From Synechocystis sp. PCC 7509 (lineage in GTDB: Bacteria; Cyanobacteriota; Cyanobacteriia; Cyanobacteriales; Chroococcidiopsidaceae): DNA of 64,000 bases. The translations under genes and the position numbers were made by a program. Positions 44,283 to 53,423 of the stretch are shown here, one piece after another; position 1 is the first letter of the stretch, and each line of letters begins with the position of its first letter. The stretch spans positions 2,678,324 to 2,742,323 of the forward strand of contig NZ_ALVU02000001.1 in NCBI RefSeq assembly GCF_000332075.2, read 5' to 3'. A model generated the notes under the pieces. It ran no database searches. It worked only from the letters and a program-made list of their open reading frames with translations, and was not told where the DNA came from.

Positions 44283-44673
44283 CGCCAGAGGATTCAAGTA
44301 TTTTGGTGAGGGTCAGTTTCAGTGCGATCTGTTAGTTGCGGCTGGGGTTGGGGTTGTTTGTGCTGGAATTAGTGGGAAGTTTAGGTCATTGGGGCGGTCG
44401 CGCTTGAGGTGCTAAAATTCACTCACCACCGCTAACTTTCAACGTTATACTTAACCGATACGCTTATTGAGTCCGCCCTTGATTATTTGAAGTGCGATCT
44501 GCTTGTAGTAGCGCTTCGCGATCGCAAATAGGTAAGCAAGACGCATCAACCGTTCCCAAATAGGCACATTTTTAAGAGGCTTGCGAGTTTTTTTAGTAAA
44601 ATTGATGCGATCGTAGCAGAATTGTTGATTTCTTAGCTCTGTTACCCATAGACTTGAGATGTTGAAAGACGCT
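44283..44673. other. Gene-free stretch between two attC-like dyads
   Basis: No convincing gene is seen. A minus-strand frame at 44451-44693 reads a basic helical stretch (RLMRLAYLFAIAKRYYKQIA), but it starts in the neighbouring repeat and contains the dispersed repeat TAGTAGCGCTTCGCGATCGC, so I do not call it. A decayed gene is possible. Confidence 0.4.
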
Positions 44674-44800
44674 GCATAACAACACCCATACACGCCAACC
44701 GCCGAGAGTTAATTGGCGATAACAGAGGTTATCTGCGGCGGGTAATAGGCAACGTTTGTATAAATACTTTCTGGGACGAAGTGCGATCGCTTTTTCGGGT
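44674..44800. repeat. attC-like dyad 2 joined to island repeat copy D
   Basis: It begins with GCATAACAACACC, the same 12 bases as dyad 1. A nested dyad follows: CCGCCG (44699-44704)/CGGCGG (44736-44741) around GATAAC (44718-44723)/GTTATC (44728-44733). It then ends AGGCAACGTTTGTATAAATA and runs into CTTTCTGGGACGAAGTGCGA, the tail shared with copies A and E. Confidence 0.5.
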
Positions 44801-44892
44801 ATGCAACGAGGAAGCCGAAATTTTAGTCTTGGTTGGAAATTACGGTAAACTCAAGTTGCTCAAAAGAATCTTTGGCAATTTATGAACTTGGC

Positions 44893-45366
44893 ATGAGCGA
44901 AAGTATATATATTGAAACTAGCATTTTGGGCTATCTCACAGCTAGATGGACAAAAGACCTGATTATGGCTGCAAATATTGAAATAACTAAAGACTGGTGG
45001 GAGTCTCGTCGAAATACCTTTACCCTCTTCACTTCAGAGGCGGTTTTAGAGGAAGTAGCACTAGGAGATCCAGCGATTGCGGCTCAACGACTAGAAATTT
45101 TGCAGAGTTTTTCCTTGTTATCCCTAAATCTTGCTGTACAAGGTTTAGCGGCACAATTCCTGACTCGAAGCAACTTACCTCCAAAAGCAAAAATTGACGC
45201 AATTCACATTGCCGCCGCCACCATTCACGGCATGGATTATCTGCTAACGTGGAATTGTAAGCATATTGCGAATGCTCAAATCCAGGGAAAGTTGGCGGAG
45301 ATTAGTCTCGATTCTGGCTATGTACTGCCTGTCCTCTGCACACCAAACGAACTGATGGGATATTAG
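44893..45366 (+). CDS. PIN domain (VapC-like) toxin
   Basis: I start at ATG 44893 (MSESIYIETSILGYLTARWT), 157 residues; the TTG at 44833 would add 20 residues not expected for the family. The PIN core is visible: IYIETSILGYL at the start, EAVLEEVALGDP, KIDAIHIAAATIHGMDYLLT and WNCKHIANA. The first acidic residue is Glu, not the usual Asp, as in this PIN subgroup. The gene is followed 3 bp later by a small antitoxin-like gene, so the toxin comes first, the reverse of classical vapBC. Confidence 0.85.
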   Translation: MSESIYIETSILGYLTARWTKDLIMAANIEITKDWWESRRNTFTLFTSEAVLEEVALGDPAIAAQRLEILQSFSLLSLNLAVQGLAAQFLTRSNLPPKAKIDAIHIAAATIHGMDYLLTWNCKHIANAQIQGKLAEISLDSGYVLPVLCTPNELMGY

Positions 45367-45369
45367 GTC

Positions 45370-45597
45370 ATGTGGCAAGATGAAATTGTTGAAGAAATCC
45401 ACCAAATCCGCGAAGCGTATGCAAAGTCGTTCAATTATGACCTAGACGCAATATTTGAAGACTTACGCAAAAAGGAAACTGAAAGCGGCAGAGAAGTTGT
45501 ACGTTTGTCGCGAAAGCGCGATCTAAAAACACGTTGGAGTGGACGAGCGAGAGATATTGGTGAGGATTCACCAGATACTAGCCGCCGCTCAACTTAG
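45370..45597 (+). CDS. Antitoxin-like partner of the PIN protein
   Basis: The 75-residue protein starts MWQDEIVEEIHQIREAYAKS. I recall very similar proteins directly after PIN genes in many cyanobacteria, with a C-terminus near SGREVVRLSRK. The last 25 residues here (from about DLKTRW on) run into sequence shared with the island repeat, so the tail may be an extension created by repeat insertion. It is probably an antitoxin that also binds DNA, but the fold is not obvious. Confidence 0.75.
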   Translation: MWQDEIVEEIHQIREAYAKSFNYDLDAIFEDLRKKETESGREVVRLSRKRDLKTRWSGRARDIGEDSPDTSRRST

Positions 45598-45645
45598 CCG
45601 TTAGCGTAGATACTTTTTAGGAAGAAGTGCGAAGTCTTTTCTCAC
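45580..45645. repeat. Island repeat, copy E
   Basis: GCCGCCGCTCAACTTAGCCG, TTAGCGTAGATACTTTTTAG and GAAGAAGTGCGAAGTCTTTT closely follow copy A, with the same order of parts. The left part lies in the coding end of the antitoxin-like gene. It marks the right border of the island. Confidence 0.75.
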
Positions 45646-45693
45646 TATAAAACCCTTTGATCTACCTTTAAGAGCGAAAAGCACACAGTTACT

Positions 45694-45719
45694 AAAAAGT
45701 CTCTAATTGGAGACTTTTT
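45694..45719. terminator. Hairpin terminator at the island border
   Basis: AAAAAGTCTC (45694-45703) pairs perfectly with GAGACTTTTT (45710-45719). It lies in the 303-bp spacer (45598-45900) that otherwise holds repeat copy E and AT-rich sequence leading to lepB. Confidence 0.8.
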
Positions 45720-45900
45720 AACCAATATTTTTTGATCTACTGGCTTTTTATTCTACTTTGAGACTCAAACTCCCTTAAAATTAAAGTTGTTAGCTATTTT
45801 TTTGCGCCCAACCTATGGGCAATAAATCTTAACCAGTTGATAGAATTGCTGTTTGAGCAATACAAAAGCTAGTCGCTTTCATGGGCAAAGTAATTTTTAT

Positions 45901-46470
45901 ATGACATCAAAAGACCAAAAATCAATAGAAGCGCCTTTATGGCTACGGGTTTGGCGCTCCCAGCAAGAGAATTTTCAGCTAATTTTTATTGCTTTGTTTT
46001 TAGCGCTGCTAATCCGTGCCTTTGTTGCCGAACCTCGCTATATTCCCTCGGATTCTATGCTACCTACTTTGCACACAGGCGATCGCTTAGTAGTAGAAAA
46101 ACTTTCCTATCATTTTCACCCACCCGCGACGGGAGATATTATTGTTTTCCATACTCCCCAACAATTACAAGCTGCCTATGATAAAGAACAAGCCTTTATT
46201 AAGCGCGTGATTGCCACTCCCGAAGAAACCGTAGGCGTTACCAATGGCAAAGTATATCTAAACAACCATCCCCTACAAGAAAACTATATTGCCGAACCTC
46301 CGGCTTATCGCTTATTACCCCAGCAAGTTCCCGAACATAGTGTTTTTGTGATGGGCGATAACCGCAACGATAGTAACGATTCTCACGTTTGGGGCTTTTT
46401 ACCGGAGGAAAATATCATTGGGCGGGCAACTTTTCGTTTTTGGCCGCTTAGTCGCATCGGTTTTGTTTAA
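45901..46470 (+). CDS. lepB: Signal peptidase I
   Basis: The ATG at 45901 (MTSKDQKSIEAPLWLRVWRS) gives 189 residues, the usual cyanobacterial size; the longer frame from 45853 is not needed. One membrane helix (about 23-42, LIFIALFLALLIRAFVAEP) precedes the catalytic Ser in PSDSMLPTL and Lys in AFIKRVIATP. The conserved boxes GDNRNDSNDSHVWGF are intact. It removes signal peptides from exported proteins. Its stop overlaps the stop of the convergent HHH gene by 4 bp. Confidence 0.95.
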   Translation: MTSKDQKSIEAPLWLRVWRSQQENFQLIFIALFLALLIRAFVAEPRYIPSDSMLPTLHTGDRLVVEKLSYHFHPPATGDIIVFHTPQQLQAAYDKEQAFIKRVIATPEETVGVTNGKVYLNNHPLQENYIAEPPAYRLLPQQVPEHSVFVMGDNRNDSNDSHVWGFLPEENIIGRATFRFWPLSRIGFV

Positions 46471-46979
46471 AACTGTAGGTAATACATCAACTGGCTAATT
46501 AAAGCCCCAGGTAGCGATAGCCGCCGTTGAAAATCTACTAAGTTGCGGTACGCACCTTGTAAATCTCGATTGTGAACTATAGATTGAGCTAAACGCAAAT
46601 CAATGGCAGGAATTTCTGTTAATTGCTCAATGGTGGCAATATTTGGGCTAAGAGGGGCAATGGTGAGAATTTCATCGTAGTAACAAAACTTGAGTACCGG
46701 GACTAAAGGTTGCAAATGCTGGACAGAAATACTCAAAGCTGCGGCAATATCTTCTATACAGCAAAATTGTACTCCCGCTTGACATAATTGCACCAAGTTC
46801 CGCGCTTGATGAATAGACAACCCAGGAAGCCGCAACCAATCGTCTACCTTGGCTTTATTCACATCAATTTGAATGCCTAAATCTGCGGCGATCGCAATTT
46901 CTGCCCTTGACTGTAGCCGATAATAAGGATCGTTTAATAATTTAGTGCGAATTGATTGCGCTGAGGGTAGCCATTGCAT
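46467..46979 (-). CDS. Helix-hairpin-helix protein (ComEA-like HhH repeats)
   Basis: The ATG at 46979 (MQWLPSAQSIRTKLLNDPYY) gives 170 residues and avoids overlap with the gene upstream. Two or three HhH-like DNA-binding segments are seen: VDDWLRLPGLSIHQARNLVQ, CCIEDIAAALSIS, and IEQLTEIPAIDLRLAQSIVH. No signal peptide or membrane anchor is present, unlike ComEA. A role in DNA binding is likely from the family but unproven. It lies 25 bp after the TM2 gene. Confidence 0.8.
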   Translation of the reverse strand: MQWLPSAQSIRTKLLNDPYYRLQSRAEIAIAADLGIQIDVNKAKVDDWLRLPGLSIHQARNLVQLCQAGVQFCCIEDIAAALSISVQHLQPLVPVLKFCYYDEILTIAPLSPNIATIEQLTEIPAIDLRLAQSIVHNRDLQGAYRNLVDFQRRLSLPGALISQLMYYLQF

Positions 46980-47004
46980 GATTTGGTTGATTATAAATAG
47001 CTTC

Positions 47005-47385
47005 TCAATCAATTTTATCCAACATTTGGCGGCGTTTCTGCTCAAACTCGTATTCAGAAATTAGCCCGTCTTCCCGCAAACCGTCTAACTGACGCAGGTC
47101 CTCAGAAATTGTTTTAACATTATTTGGCTCTGTCACTACTTTAGATGAGTAATTTTGCCCATTTTGGTTAAAATTATCGTCAAATTCTGCTTCATTTTGC
47201 AACAAGTACCATAAACCCTCAATAGCACTAGCCGCACGAGGTATAGGTGTCCAAGATAGTAGCAAGTATACTACTCCCCACAAAGGCTGACCTAGATAAA
47301 ACTTATGCCATCCAGCAATCGGGCTGATAGTTCCCGTCAAAGCTAAAACTGCGGCAATTTTTCGACTTTTTGACCGATCGCTCAT
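47005..47385 (-). CDS. TM2 domain protein with C-terminal SHOCT domain
   Basis: The 126-residue protein has a TM2 domain (about 8-65; AGWHKFYLGQPLWGVVYLLL) with two membrane helices and a C-terminal SHOCT motif (LDGLREDGLISEYEFEQKRR). The middle is polar and Asn-rich. This architecture is common in bacteria but unassigned; SHOCT motifs mediate oligomer contacts. Confidence 0.85.
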   Translation of the reverse strand: MSDRSKSRKIAAVLALTGTISPIAGWHKFYLGQPLWGVVYLLLSWTPIPRAASAIEGLWYLLQNEAEFDDNFNQNGQNYSSKVVTEPNNVKTISEDLRQLDGLREDGLISEYEFEQKRRQMLDKID

Positions 47386-47567
47386 GTTTCGGCAACTCTA
47401 AATTCTTCTCCAGCAAGATTGATTATACACAAAATTGTTTATTAGTCAAGTGTAGAAATCTCACCGATCGAGATATTTAAGCCAAACCTTAAGTCTAGAC
47501 TAGAATGATATTAAACGCCAAAGTGAAAATATTTTGGGCGATCGCACCTTTGTTATCCAAAAGCGCT

Positions 47568-47891
47568 ATGGGATTTTTTGATTCTGAGATAGTCCAACAA
47601 GAAGCCAAACAACTATTTGAAGAATACCAAGCTTTAGTAAAGCTGGGTAATAGTTACGGCAAATTTGACCGCGACGGCAAAAAGCTGTTTATCGAACAAA
47701 TGGAATCAATGATGGAGCGCTATAAAATTTTTATGAAACGCTTTGAGTTATCAGAAGATTTTATGGCTCAGATGACGGTAGAACAACTTAAAACTCAGCT
47801 AAATCAATTTGGTGTTACGCCGCAGCAAATGTTCGATCAGATGAACTCTACTTTAGAGCGGATGAAAGCTGAGTTAGAAAAGGGAGTGTAG
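47568..47891 (+). CDS. DUF1825 family protein
   Basis: The ATG at 47568 (MGFFDSEIVQQEAKQLFEEY) gives 107 residues, the family size; the upstream frame is not conserved-looking. It is a soluble, nearly all-helical protein (KKLFIEQMESMMERYKIFMK, MTVEQLKTQLNQFGVTPQQM) conserved across cyanobacteria with unknown role. Its stop codon overlaps a 29-bp palindrome. Confidence 0.88.
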   Translation: MGFFDSEIVQQEAKQLFEEYQALVKLGNSYGKFDRDGKKLFIEQMESMMERYKIFMKRFELSEDFMAQMTVEQLKTQLNQFGVTPQQMFDQMNSTLERMKAELEKGV

Positions 47892-47916
47892 AGACGTTGC
47901 ACTGCAACGTCTCTAC
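47888..47916. repeat. 29-bp palindrome, copy 1
   Basis: GTAGAGACGTTGCA and its exact complement TGCAACGTCTCTAC flank a single C. It overlaps the DUF1825 stop codon and ends 3 bp before the stop of the PBP gene, so it can end both convergent transcripts. The same sequence occurs at 53424. Confidence 0.85.
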
Positions 47917-47918
47917 GA

Positions 47919-49829
47919 TTATCGAGGGCGATCGAAATCCGAAGCCGGACGGAAGTTTTGTGCGGGCGTACCTTTCAAAGCTTTGGTCATAAAGTCCCGC
48001 CAAATCGGAGCAACAAAAGTACCACCAGTAGAACCATAACCCAACGGACGATAGTTATCATTTCCTACCCATACAGCCGTTGCTAATTGTGGCACGTAGC
48101 CCACAAACCAAATATCCCGCTCGGAAGATGTTGTTCCAGTCTTTCCGGCGGCGGGGCGACCAATTTGGGCAGCTTTTCCCGTACCGTTATTAATTACGCC
48201 TTGCATGACACTGGTTAGCGAAGCGGCAGCCCAAGGTTCGAGGACTAATTGAGGTTTGGGGGTATTATCTAATAAAACATTGCCATTGCTATCGGTAACA
48301 CGGACAATCACCGTAGGCTCTGATTTCCAACCATAATTAGCCAAAGTGGCATAAGCATTAGCCATCTCTAGAGGAGTTACACCAATTGCACCTAAAGGCA
48401 AAGAGGTTACAGGCTCCATCGGGCTATTAATACCCAAAGTCCGGCAAGTTTCGATCACTTTATTCATTCCTACCGCCCGCCCAATTTTGATCGCCGGAAT
48501 ATTGCGCGATACTTCTAAAGCTTTACGAATCGACATTGCGCCGCTAAAGGAACTATCGTAGTTTTTGGGATAGTAATAACCACTAGCTTCTCGATACCGG
48601 ACGGGGGTATCGGAAACAATAGAATTAGGGGTGTATTTGCCTGTGGCAAAAGCTGTGTAGTAAACAAAGGGTTTAAAAGCCGAACCCGGTTGACGGATAG
48701 CTTGAATGGCACGGTTAAATTCGCTCTTCTTGGGATTTACACCTCCCACCAGCGCTTTAATAAAATGCGTGCGCGGATCGATGGCTACGAGCGCCATTTG
48801 GTCAGCACGGACACCTTGACGGCGCAATCGGCGATGGGAATTAACTACTGTTTCTTCTGCCATAGTTTGCATTTTGGCATCAATTGTAGTTTGTACCCGC
48901 ATTCCACCTTTTAAAACTGCGTCACGCCCAAAACGTTTGATTAACTCGGTGGAAGCTGCATTAGTCACGTAAGGACTTGCACTACCTTGAAACGATTTAA
49001 TCTTGCCTAGTGTAATTTTTTGGGCGCGGGCTTTGGCTTCTTCTTGGGGTGTAATCCAGCCTAAATCGCGCATTCGTCGCAACACCGTATGTTGTTGCTC
49101 AATGGCTTGTTTCCTGTTCACAAACGGACTGTAATCTTGGGGGGCTTTGATTAAACCTGCCATCATTGCTGATTCGGCTAAAGTTAAAGTTCCTGCCGAT
49201 TTGTTGAAATAGCTACGGGCGGCAGTTTGTACGCCGTAGTTGTTGTGACCCCAATAAATTTGATTGAGGTACAATTCTAAAATTTGGTCTTTGGTCAAAA
49301 TTTGTTCGATCCGGATTGCCAGCACTCCCTCGGCGAGTTTGCGGCTAAAAGTACGCTGGCGAGAGAGAAAGACATTTTTCATCAACTGCATAGTTAATGT
49401 TGAGCTACCTTCTCTAACCGAACCTTTTTGATAGTTGACTACGAGCGCCCGTCCTACACTAATGGGGTTAATGCCTTTGTGGTAATAAAAATTGCTATCC
49501 TCGATCGCAATTACGGCTCTTTTTATGTCCGGGGAAATTTTATCTAGGGGTGCAACTTCTCGGTTAGCTTCTCCATGAATACTAGATAAAAGCTTGCCTT
49601 TGATGTCGTAAATATAGCTCGTCTCGGCAGGAATATAGGTGCGTAAAACTCTGACATCGGGCAAGTTACGGAAACTGAGGGCTAAACCAACTAATCCCCC
49701 GGCGGCGATCGCACTTCCTAACATTGTTATTGCTAGGAGAGTTCCCCCCGTTACTTTGGTAATATCTTTAACAAACTTAAAACTAGGACTAGAACCTTTA
49801 TCTTTTTTGTGAATAATACTAGATGACAC
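47919..49829 (-). CDS. Class A penicillin-binding protein (transglycosylase/transpeptidase)
   Basis: The 636-residue enzyme polymerises and cross-links peptidoglycan. A membrane anchor lies at about 29-50. The GT51 domain has catalytic Glu110 (AIEDSNFYYHKG) and EGSSTLTMQL; the transpeptidase domain has Ser383 in RQPGSAFKPF (SxxK), SRN in VSRNIPAIK, and KTGTT near residue 565. It acts on the outer face of the plasma membrane. Several paralogs are usual in cyanobacteria. Confidence 0.95.
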   Translation of the reverse strand: MSSSIIHKKDKGSSPSFKFVKDITKVTGGTLLAITMLGSAIAAGGLVGLALSFRNLPDVRVLRTYIPAETSYIYDIKGKLLSSIHGEANREVAPLDKISPDIKRAVIAIEDSNFYYHKGINPISVGRALVVNYQKGSVREGSSTLTMQLMKNVFLSRQRTFSRKLAEGVLAIRIEQILTKDQILELYLNQIYWGHNNYGVQTAARSYFNKSAGTLTLAESAMMAGLIKAPQDYSPFVNRKQAIEQQHTVLRRMRDLGWITPQEEAKARAQKITLGKIKSFQGSASPYVTNAASTELIKRFGRDAVLKGGMRVQTTIDAKMQTMAEETVVNSHRRLRRQGVRADQMALVAIDPRTHFIKALVGGVNPKKSEFNRAIQAIRQPGSAFKPFVYYTAFATGKYTPNSIVSDTPVRYREASGYYYPKNYDSSFSGAMSIRKALEVSRNIPAIKIGRAVGMNKVIETCRTLGINSPMEPVTSLPLGAIGVTPLEMANAYATLANYGWKSEPTVIVRVTDSNGNVLLDNTPKPQLVLEPWAAASLTSVMQGVINNGTGKAAQIGRPAAGKTGTTSSERDIWFVGYVPQLATAVWVGNDNYRPLGYGSTGGTFVAPIWRDFMTKALKGTPAQNFRPASDFDRPR

Positions 49830-50068
49830 AGTTATGTAACTTCCTCACTTTAATAATTAGGACGGGTAACGGTAGTAACAAAGGATTTTTTAATATTTGG
49901 GGAAAGAAATCTTCTTCAGATTTCCAGCGACAATAGAGTTAATTTTTGCAATTATAGTAGTTTGACGAGGCAAACAATATCAGTAAATTGCTAGTGAATG
50001 TACTTAATTTAGCTAAAAAATCGCCAATAAGTGATTTGGAAGTATTAAAAAAATTGACTTTTAGGCGG

Positions 50069-51319
50069 ATGCAAAACCTAGAAACAACCAATATCAAAGC
50101 CATTTCCCAACTTGCAACCAAAAGTAATAATTGGCTGCGTCGGGGGACGAGTGAGATTTTCCCCGATCGCACCGATAGTAATAATCCCCAAGAGAACCTC
50201 GAAAAGCTGCTTAAAACTACTGGTACTTTGCGGATAAAATTGGGCATCGATCCAACGGGGGCAGATATTCACCTTGGTCATAGTATACCAGTGCGGAAAC
50301 TAAGAGCTTTTCAAGATGCGGGACATACAGCAGTTTTGATTATTGGCGATTTTACTGCCAGAATTGGCGATCCGACGGGCAAATCTGAGGTACGCCGTCA
50401 GCTAACCGAGGAAATAGTAGCCCAAAATGCCCAAAATTATCTGGACCAAGTTCGACCAATTTTAGATTTTGATACGCCCGGAAGGTTGGAAGTACGTTAC
50501 AACTCTGAGTGGTTGGCAAAACTAGATTTGGCAGAAATTTTAGGATTGTTGTCAACGATGACAGTAGGACAGATGTTGGCAAAAGAAGGATTTAGCGATC
50601 GCTTTACACAAGAAAACCCGATTTATCTGCACGAATTTCTTTACCCGTTGATGCAAGGCTACGATTCAGTGGCAATTGATGCGGATGTAGAATTAGGCGG
50701 GACAGACCAAAAATTCAACATTGCTGTAGGGCGAGACTTACAAAAACATTTTGGTAAAACTCCCCAATTTGGGTTATTAACACCAATTTTGTTAGGGACA
50801 GATGGCGTACAGAAAATGTCTAAGTCGCTGCACAATTATGTAGGCTTATCGGAAGATCCGTTAACTATGTACTCAAAGCTTGAAAAAACTCCTGATAGCT
50901 TGCTAGAGCAGTATTTTGAGCTATTAACAGATTTATCTTTAGACCAATTGCCAGCAAATCCGCGCGATCGCCAGAAACTCCTAGCTCTTGATATTGTTAC
51001 TCAATATCACGGTAAAGAAGCCGCCCAGCAAGCTCAAAGCGCAGCTTTATCAATAACCAGTGGTAGTACGACGCGATCGGATTCTGTACCAGAGTTTTCC
51101 CTTTCCTCAATCCAGTTTCCCACCAAGTTAGCAAATATTTTAAGTGGGAGCAGCTTGTGTAAAAGTAATGGAGACGCTAGAAGGCAAATTCAGGGGGGCG
51201 CTATCCGCTTAGATGGAGAAAAAATCGAGCAAGCTGATTTAGCATTTGATGAACCCAATCTTTTGTATGACAAGGTTTTACAGTTTGGCAAAACCAAATT
51301 TATCCGCTTAGTACCGTAA
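50069..51319 (+). CDS. tyrS: Tyrosyl-tRNA synthetase
   Basis: I place the start at ATG 50069 ([20 protein letters not shown]); the frame upstream to 49988 adds an atypical stretch. The 416-residue class I enzyme has the HIGH-type motif HLGH ([15 protein letters not shown]), the KMSKS loop ([10 protein letters not shown]) and a C-terminal S4 RNA-binding domain ([19 protein letters not shown]-like). It charges tRNA-Tyr. It precedes pyrF by 9 bp. Confidence 0.94.
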   Translation: MQNLETTNIKAISQLATKSNNWLRRGTSEIFPDRTDSNNPQENLEKLLKTTGTLRIKLGIDPTGADIHLGHSIPVRKLRAFQDAGHTAVLIIGDFTARIGDPTGKSEVRRQLTEEIVAQNAQNYLDQVRPILDFDTPGRLEVRYNSEWLAKLDLAEILGLLSTMTVGQMLAKEGFSDRFTQENPIYLHEFLYPLMQGYDSVAIDADVELGGTDQKFNIAVGRDLQKHFGKTPQFGLLTPILLGTDGVQKMSKSLHNYVGLSEDPLTMYSKLEKTPDSLLEQYFELLTDLSLDQLPANPRDRQKLLALDIVTQYHGKEAAQQAQSAALSITSGSTTRSDSVPEFSLSSIQFPTKLANILSGSSLCKSNGDARRQIQGGAIRLDGEKIEQADLAFDEPNLLYDKVLQFGKTKFIRLVP

Positions 51320-51328
51320 TAATTTACT

Positions 51329-52042
51329 ATGCCTTTATCTCAAATCATCGTGCCGCTAGACGTTGCTACCGAAACAGATGCGATCGCATTAATCGACAAG
51401 TTGCCAGAAGTTACTTTTTGGAAAGTAGGTTTGGAGTTATTCGTTAGCACTGGCGCTAAAGTGGTAAAAATCCTCAAAGAACGGCAAAAACAAGTGTTTT
51501 TAGACCTCAAGCTGCACGATATTCCGAATACCGTTGCCGGAGCAAGTCGGGCGGCGGCGCGGTACGGGGTAGATTTACTCACTATTCATAGTACCTGTGG
51601 TAGAGAAGCGCTGAAGTTAGCCCACAAAGCAATTCAACAAGGCGCTCAAGAATCTGGGGTTGCACCAACTAGATTAATTGCCATTACCGTATTAACCAGC
51701 CTGTCATCGCGGCAACTTGCCTTTGACTTGAAAATTCCTTTAGAATTGCCAGAATACGCTTTGCAAATGGCTTTAATGGCGCAAGAATCGGGGCTAGAAG
51801 GGGCAGTTTGTTCGCCTCAAGAAGTAGCACAACTAAAAGATAGTTGCGGTAAAGATTTTTTGCTAGTTTGTCCTGGTGTGCGCCCAACTTGGGCAGAAAC
51901 TGGAGATCAAAAGCGCAGTATGACACCCGCTCAAGCGATCGCATTAGGAGCAGATTATTTAGTTATTGGTCGTCCCATTACGGCGGCGGCTGACCCTAAA
52001 GCAGCTTGGCAGCGCATTTGTGACGAAATAGCCCAAGCATGA
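51329..52042 (+). CDS. pyrF: Orotidine 5'-phosphate decarboxylase
   Basis: The 237-residue TIM-barrel enzyme makes UMP from OMP. The catalytic DxKxxDIPNT motif is present as [16 protein letters not shown], with [18 protein letters not shown] at the start and VCPGVRP and [12 protein letters not shown] near the end. It follows tyrS and overlaps the next gene by 4 bp (ATGA). Confidence 0.96.
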   Translation: MPLSQIIVPLDVATETDAIALIDKLPEVTFWKVGLELFVSTGAKVVKILKERQKQVFLDLKLHDIPNTVAGASRAAARYGVDLLTIHSTCGREALKLAHKAIQQGAQESGVAPTRLIAITVLTSLSSRQLAFDLKIPLELPEYALQMALMAQESGLEGAVCSPQEVAQLKDSCGKDFLLVCPGVRPTWAETGDQKRSMTPAQAIALGADYLVIGRPITAAADPKAAWQRICDEIAQA

Positions 52043-52569
52043 AATTACTAGGGATTGTAGCTTGTATTTTATCGCTTACAGATTGTGGTGCGAAGGCTCA
52101 AGTTCCTTTATCTAACTGCCAAAAACAAGATATAGAAACCCTCACAACCCAATTAGTCAAAGACTTACCCAGCTATACTAATCGCGTCAATCAAAAGTCT
52201 CGCCGTTTAAAACGCAGCGTAGATATTTATAGTTACGTGCTGATAGCTGGAAAAGCAGAATTTGCCCCTTTATCTCTTGGCCCTAGGGAGTATTTGCCAA
52301 CGTTACCAGTTTCCGAGCAGCCCCAGCAAGTATTTATCACAACTCTAGAGCGCCAATACAGCACTGGAAAATTAGTTCAATTGCAACAGTATCATTGGCT
52401 ATTTTTGACCCAAACAACGGGCGGTTGGCGGTTGGCATTTATGTTTTCGCGGACGGGGACTTATCCTAACTCTCAACCACCCACGCCACCAAGAGAAAGC
52501 AGTAATGGCTCTGTTGCTCAAGCTGTAAAAACTTGGCTGCGCGACTGCCAAGCAGGAACACTGAGATAA
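52039..52569 (+). CDS. Exported conserved protein behind pyrF
   Basis: The 176-residue product starts [20 protein letters not shown], a short signal sequence with a possible lipobox-like Cys (LTDC), so a lipoprotein is possible. A conserved-looking part has [40 protein letters not shown] and [20 protein letters not shown]. The C-terminal end [11 protein letters not shown] includes a further Cys. The function is unknown; similar genes follow pyrF in other cyanobacteria. Confidence 0.8.
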   Translation: MKLLGIVACILSLTDCGAKAQVPLSNCQKQDIETLTTQLVKDLPSYTNRVNQKSRRLKRSVDIYSYVLIAGKAEFAPLSLGPREYLPTLPVSEQPQQVFITTLERQYSTGKLVQLQQYHWLFLTQTTGGWRLAFMFSRTGTYPNSQPPTPPRESSNGSVAQAVKTWLRDCQAGTLR

Positions 52570-52671
52570 TTAGGCGGAAAAAATAGGGTGTGGCTTTGCC
52601 TCCCCTATTGTTTTCCAAGAAAGGCGATGCTTGCTAAACTCAAAGCAGCAATCTGTACCTAAAAAGTAGTT

Positions 52672-53352
52672 ATGTCTGTTGCCAAAGACTTTGAAATTAT
52701 TGAAAGTACCGCCGAAGATGTTATCTTTCCTCCAGGAGAATTAGATAGCGACGAGCCACCATTGGAAACCGAATTGCATTTGCGGCAAATTATCCTACTG
52801 TTACAGTGCCTTGAATTGTGTTGGCAAGACCGAAACGATTTTTATGCTGTAGGTAATTTAACTATTTACTACAGCCAACGGCAGCGCAAAAGTGAGGATT
52901 TTCGGGGCCCAGACTTTTTTGTCGTTTTAGGCACAGAGCGCAAACCTCGTAAAAGTTGGGTAGTTTGGCATGAAAACGGCTTGTATCCTAATATAATTAT
53001 CGAATTATTGTCTGACTCAACAGCTAAAGTAGATCGAGGCTTAAAAAAGCAGATTTATCAAGATACTTTCCATACTCCAGAATACTTTTGGTTCGATCCA
53101 GAGAGTTTAGAATTTGCCGGATTTCGTTTAATAGACAGCACGTATCAGCCTATAGAACCAAACGATCAAGGCTGGATGTGGAGTCAGCAGTTAGAACTGT
53201 ATTTAGGTATTCACGAGCAAAAATTACGCTTTTTTACAGTAGTTGGGTTGTTAGTTGCGACACCGATGGAAGTTGCTCAACAACAAACTCAAAGAGTAGA
53301 AATCTTAGCCGCCAAATTGCGCGAATTAGGTATAGATACAGATAATATTTGA
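52672..53352 (+). CDS. Uma2 family (DUF820) protein
   Basis: The 226-residue protein is a Uma2 member of a different subgroup from the one at 23728. Conserved parts are FRGPDFFVVLG with the active-site Asp, PNIIIELLSDSTAKVDRGLK with Glu, and KKQIYQDTFHTPEYFWFDPE. The C-terminal tail is a short coiled coil (EVAQQQTQRVEILAAKLREL). The role of these nuclease-fold proteins is not known. Confidence 0.87.
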   Translation: MSVAKDFEIIESTAEDVIFPPGELDSDEPPLETELHLRQIILLLQCLELCWQDRNDFYAVGNLTIYYSQRQRKSEDFRGPDFFVVLGTERKPRKSWVVWHENGLYPNIIIELLSDSTAKVDRGLKKQIYQDTFHTPEYFWFDPESLEFAGFRLIDSTYQPIEPNDQGWMWSQQLELYLGIHEQKLRFFTVVGLLVATPMEVAQQQTQRVEILAAKLRELGIDTDNI

Positions 53353-53423
53353 GCTAAATTAAACAGGCGATCGCGCTTTGGCGTTGCTGAAACAATGATT
53401 TTACGAAATCTTTAAACCAATGC

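Noticed and set aside
44201-44335. A 44-codon plus-strand frame starting in attC-like dyad 1
   Set aside because: It is open by chance through the dyad; no ribosome binding site and no protein-like pattern after the dyad.
44451-44693. Minus-strand frame of 80 codons with a basic helical sequence, at first sight like a transposase end
   Set aside because: It begins inside attC-like dyad 2, crosses a dispersed repeat, and shows no transposase motif. I treat it as chance or a decayed relic.
40449-46000. CRISPR array suggested by repeated sequences in the accessory island
   Set aside because: The repeats are 0.6-1.5 kb apart, imperfect, and flank genes; there are no regular spacers or cas genes.
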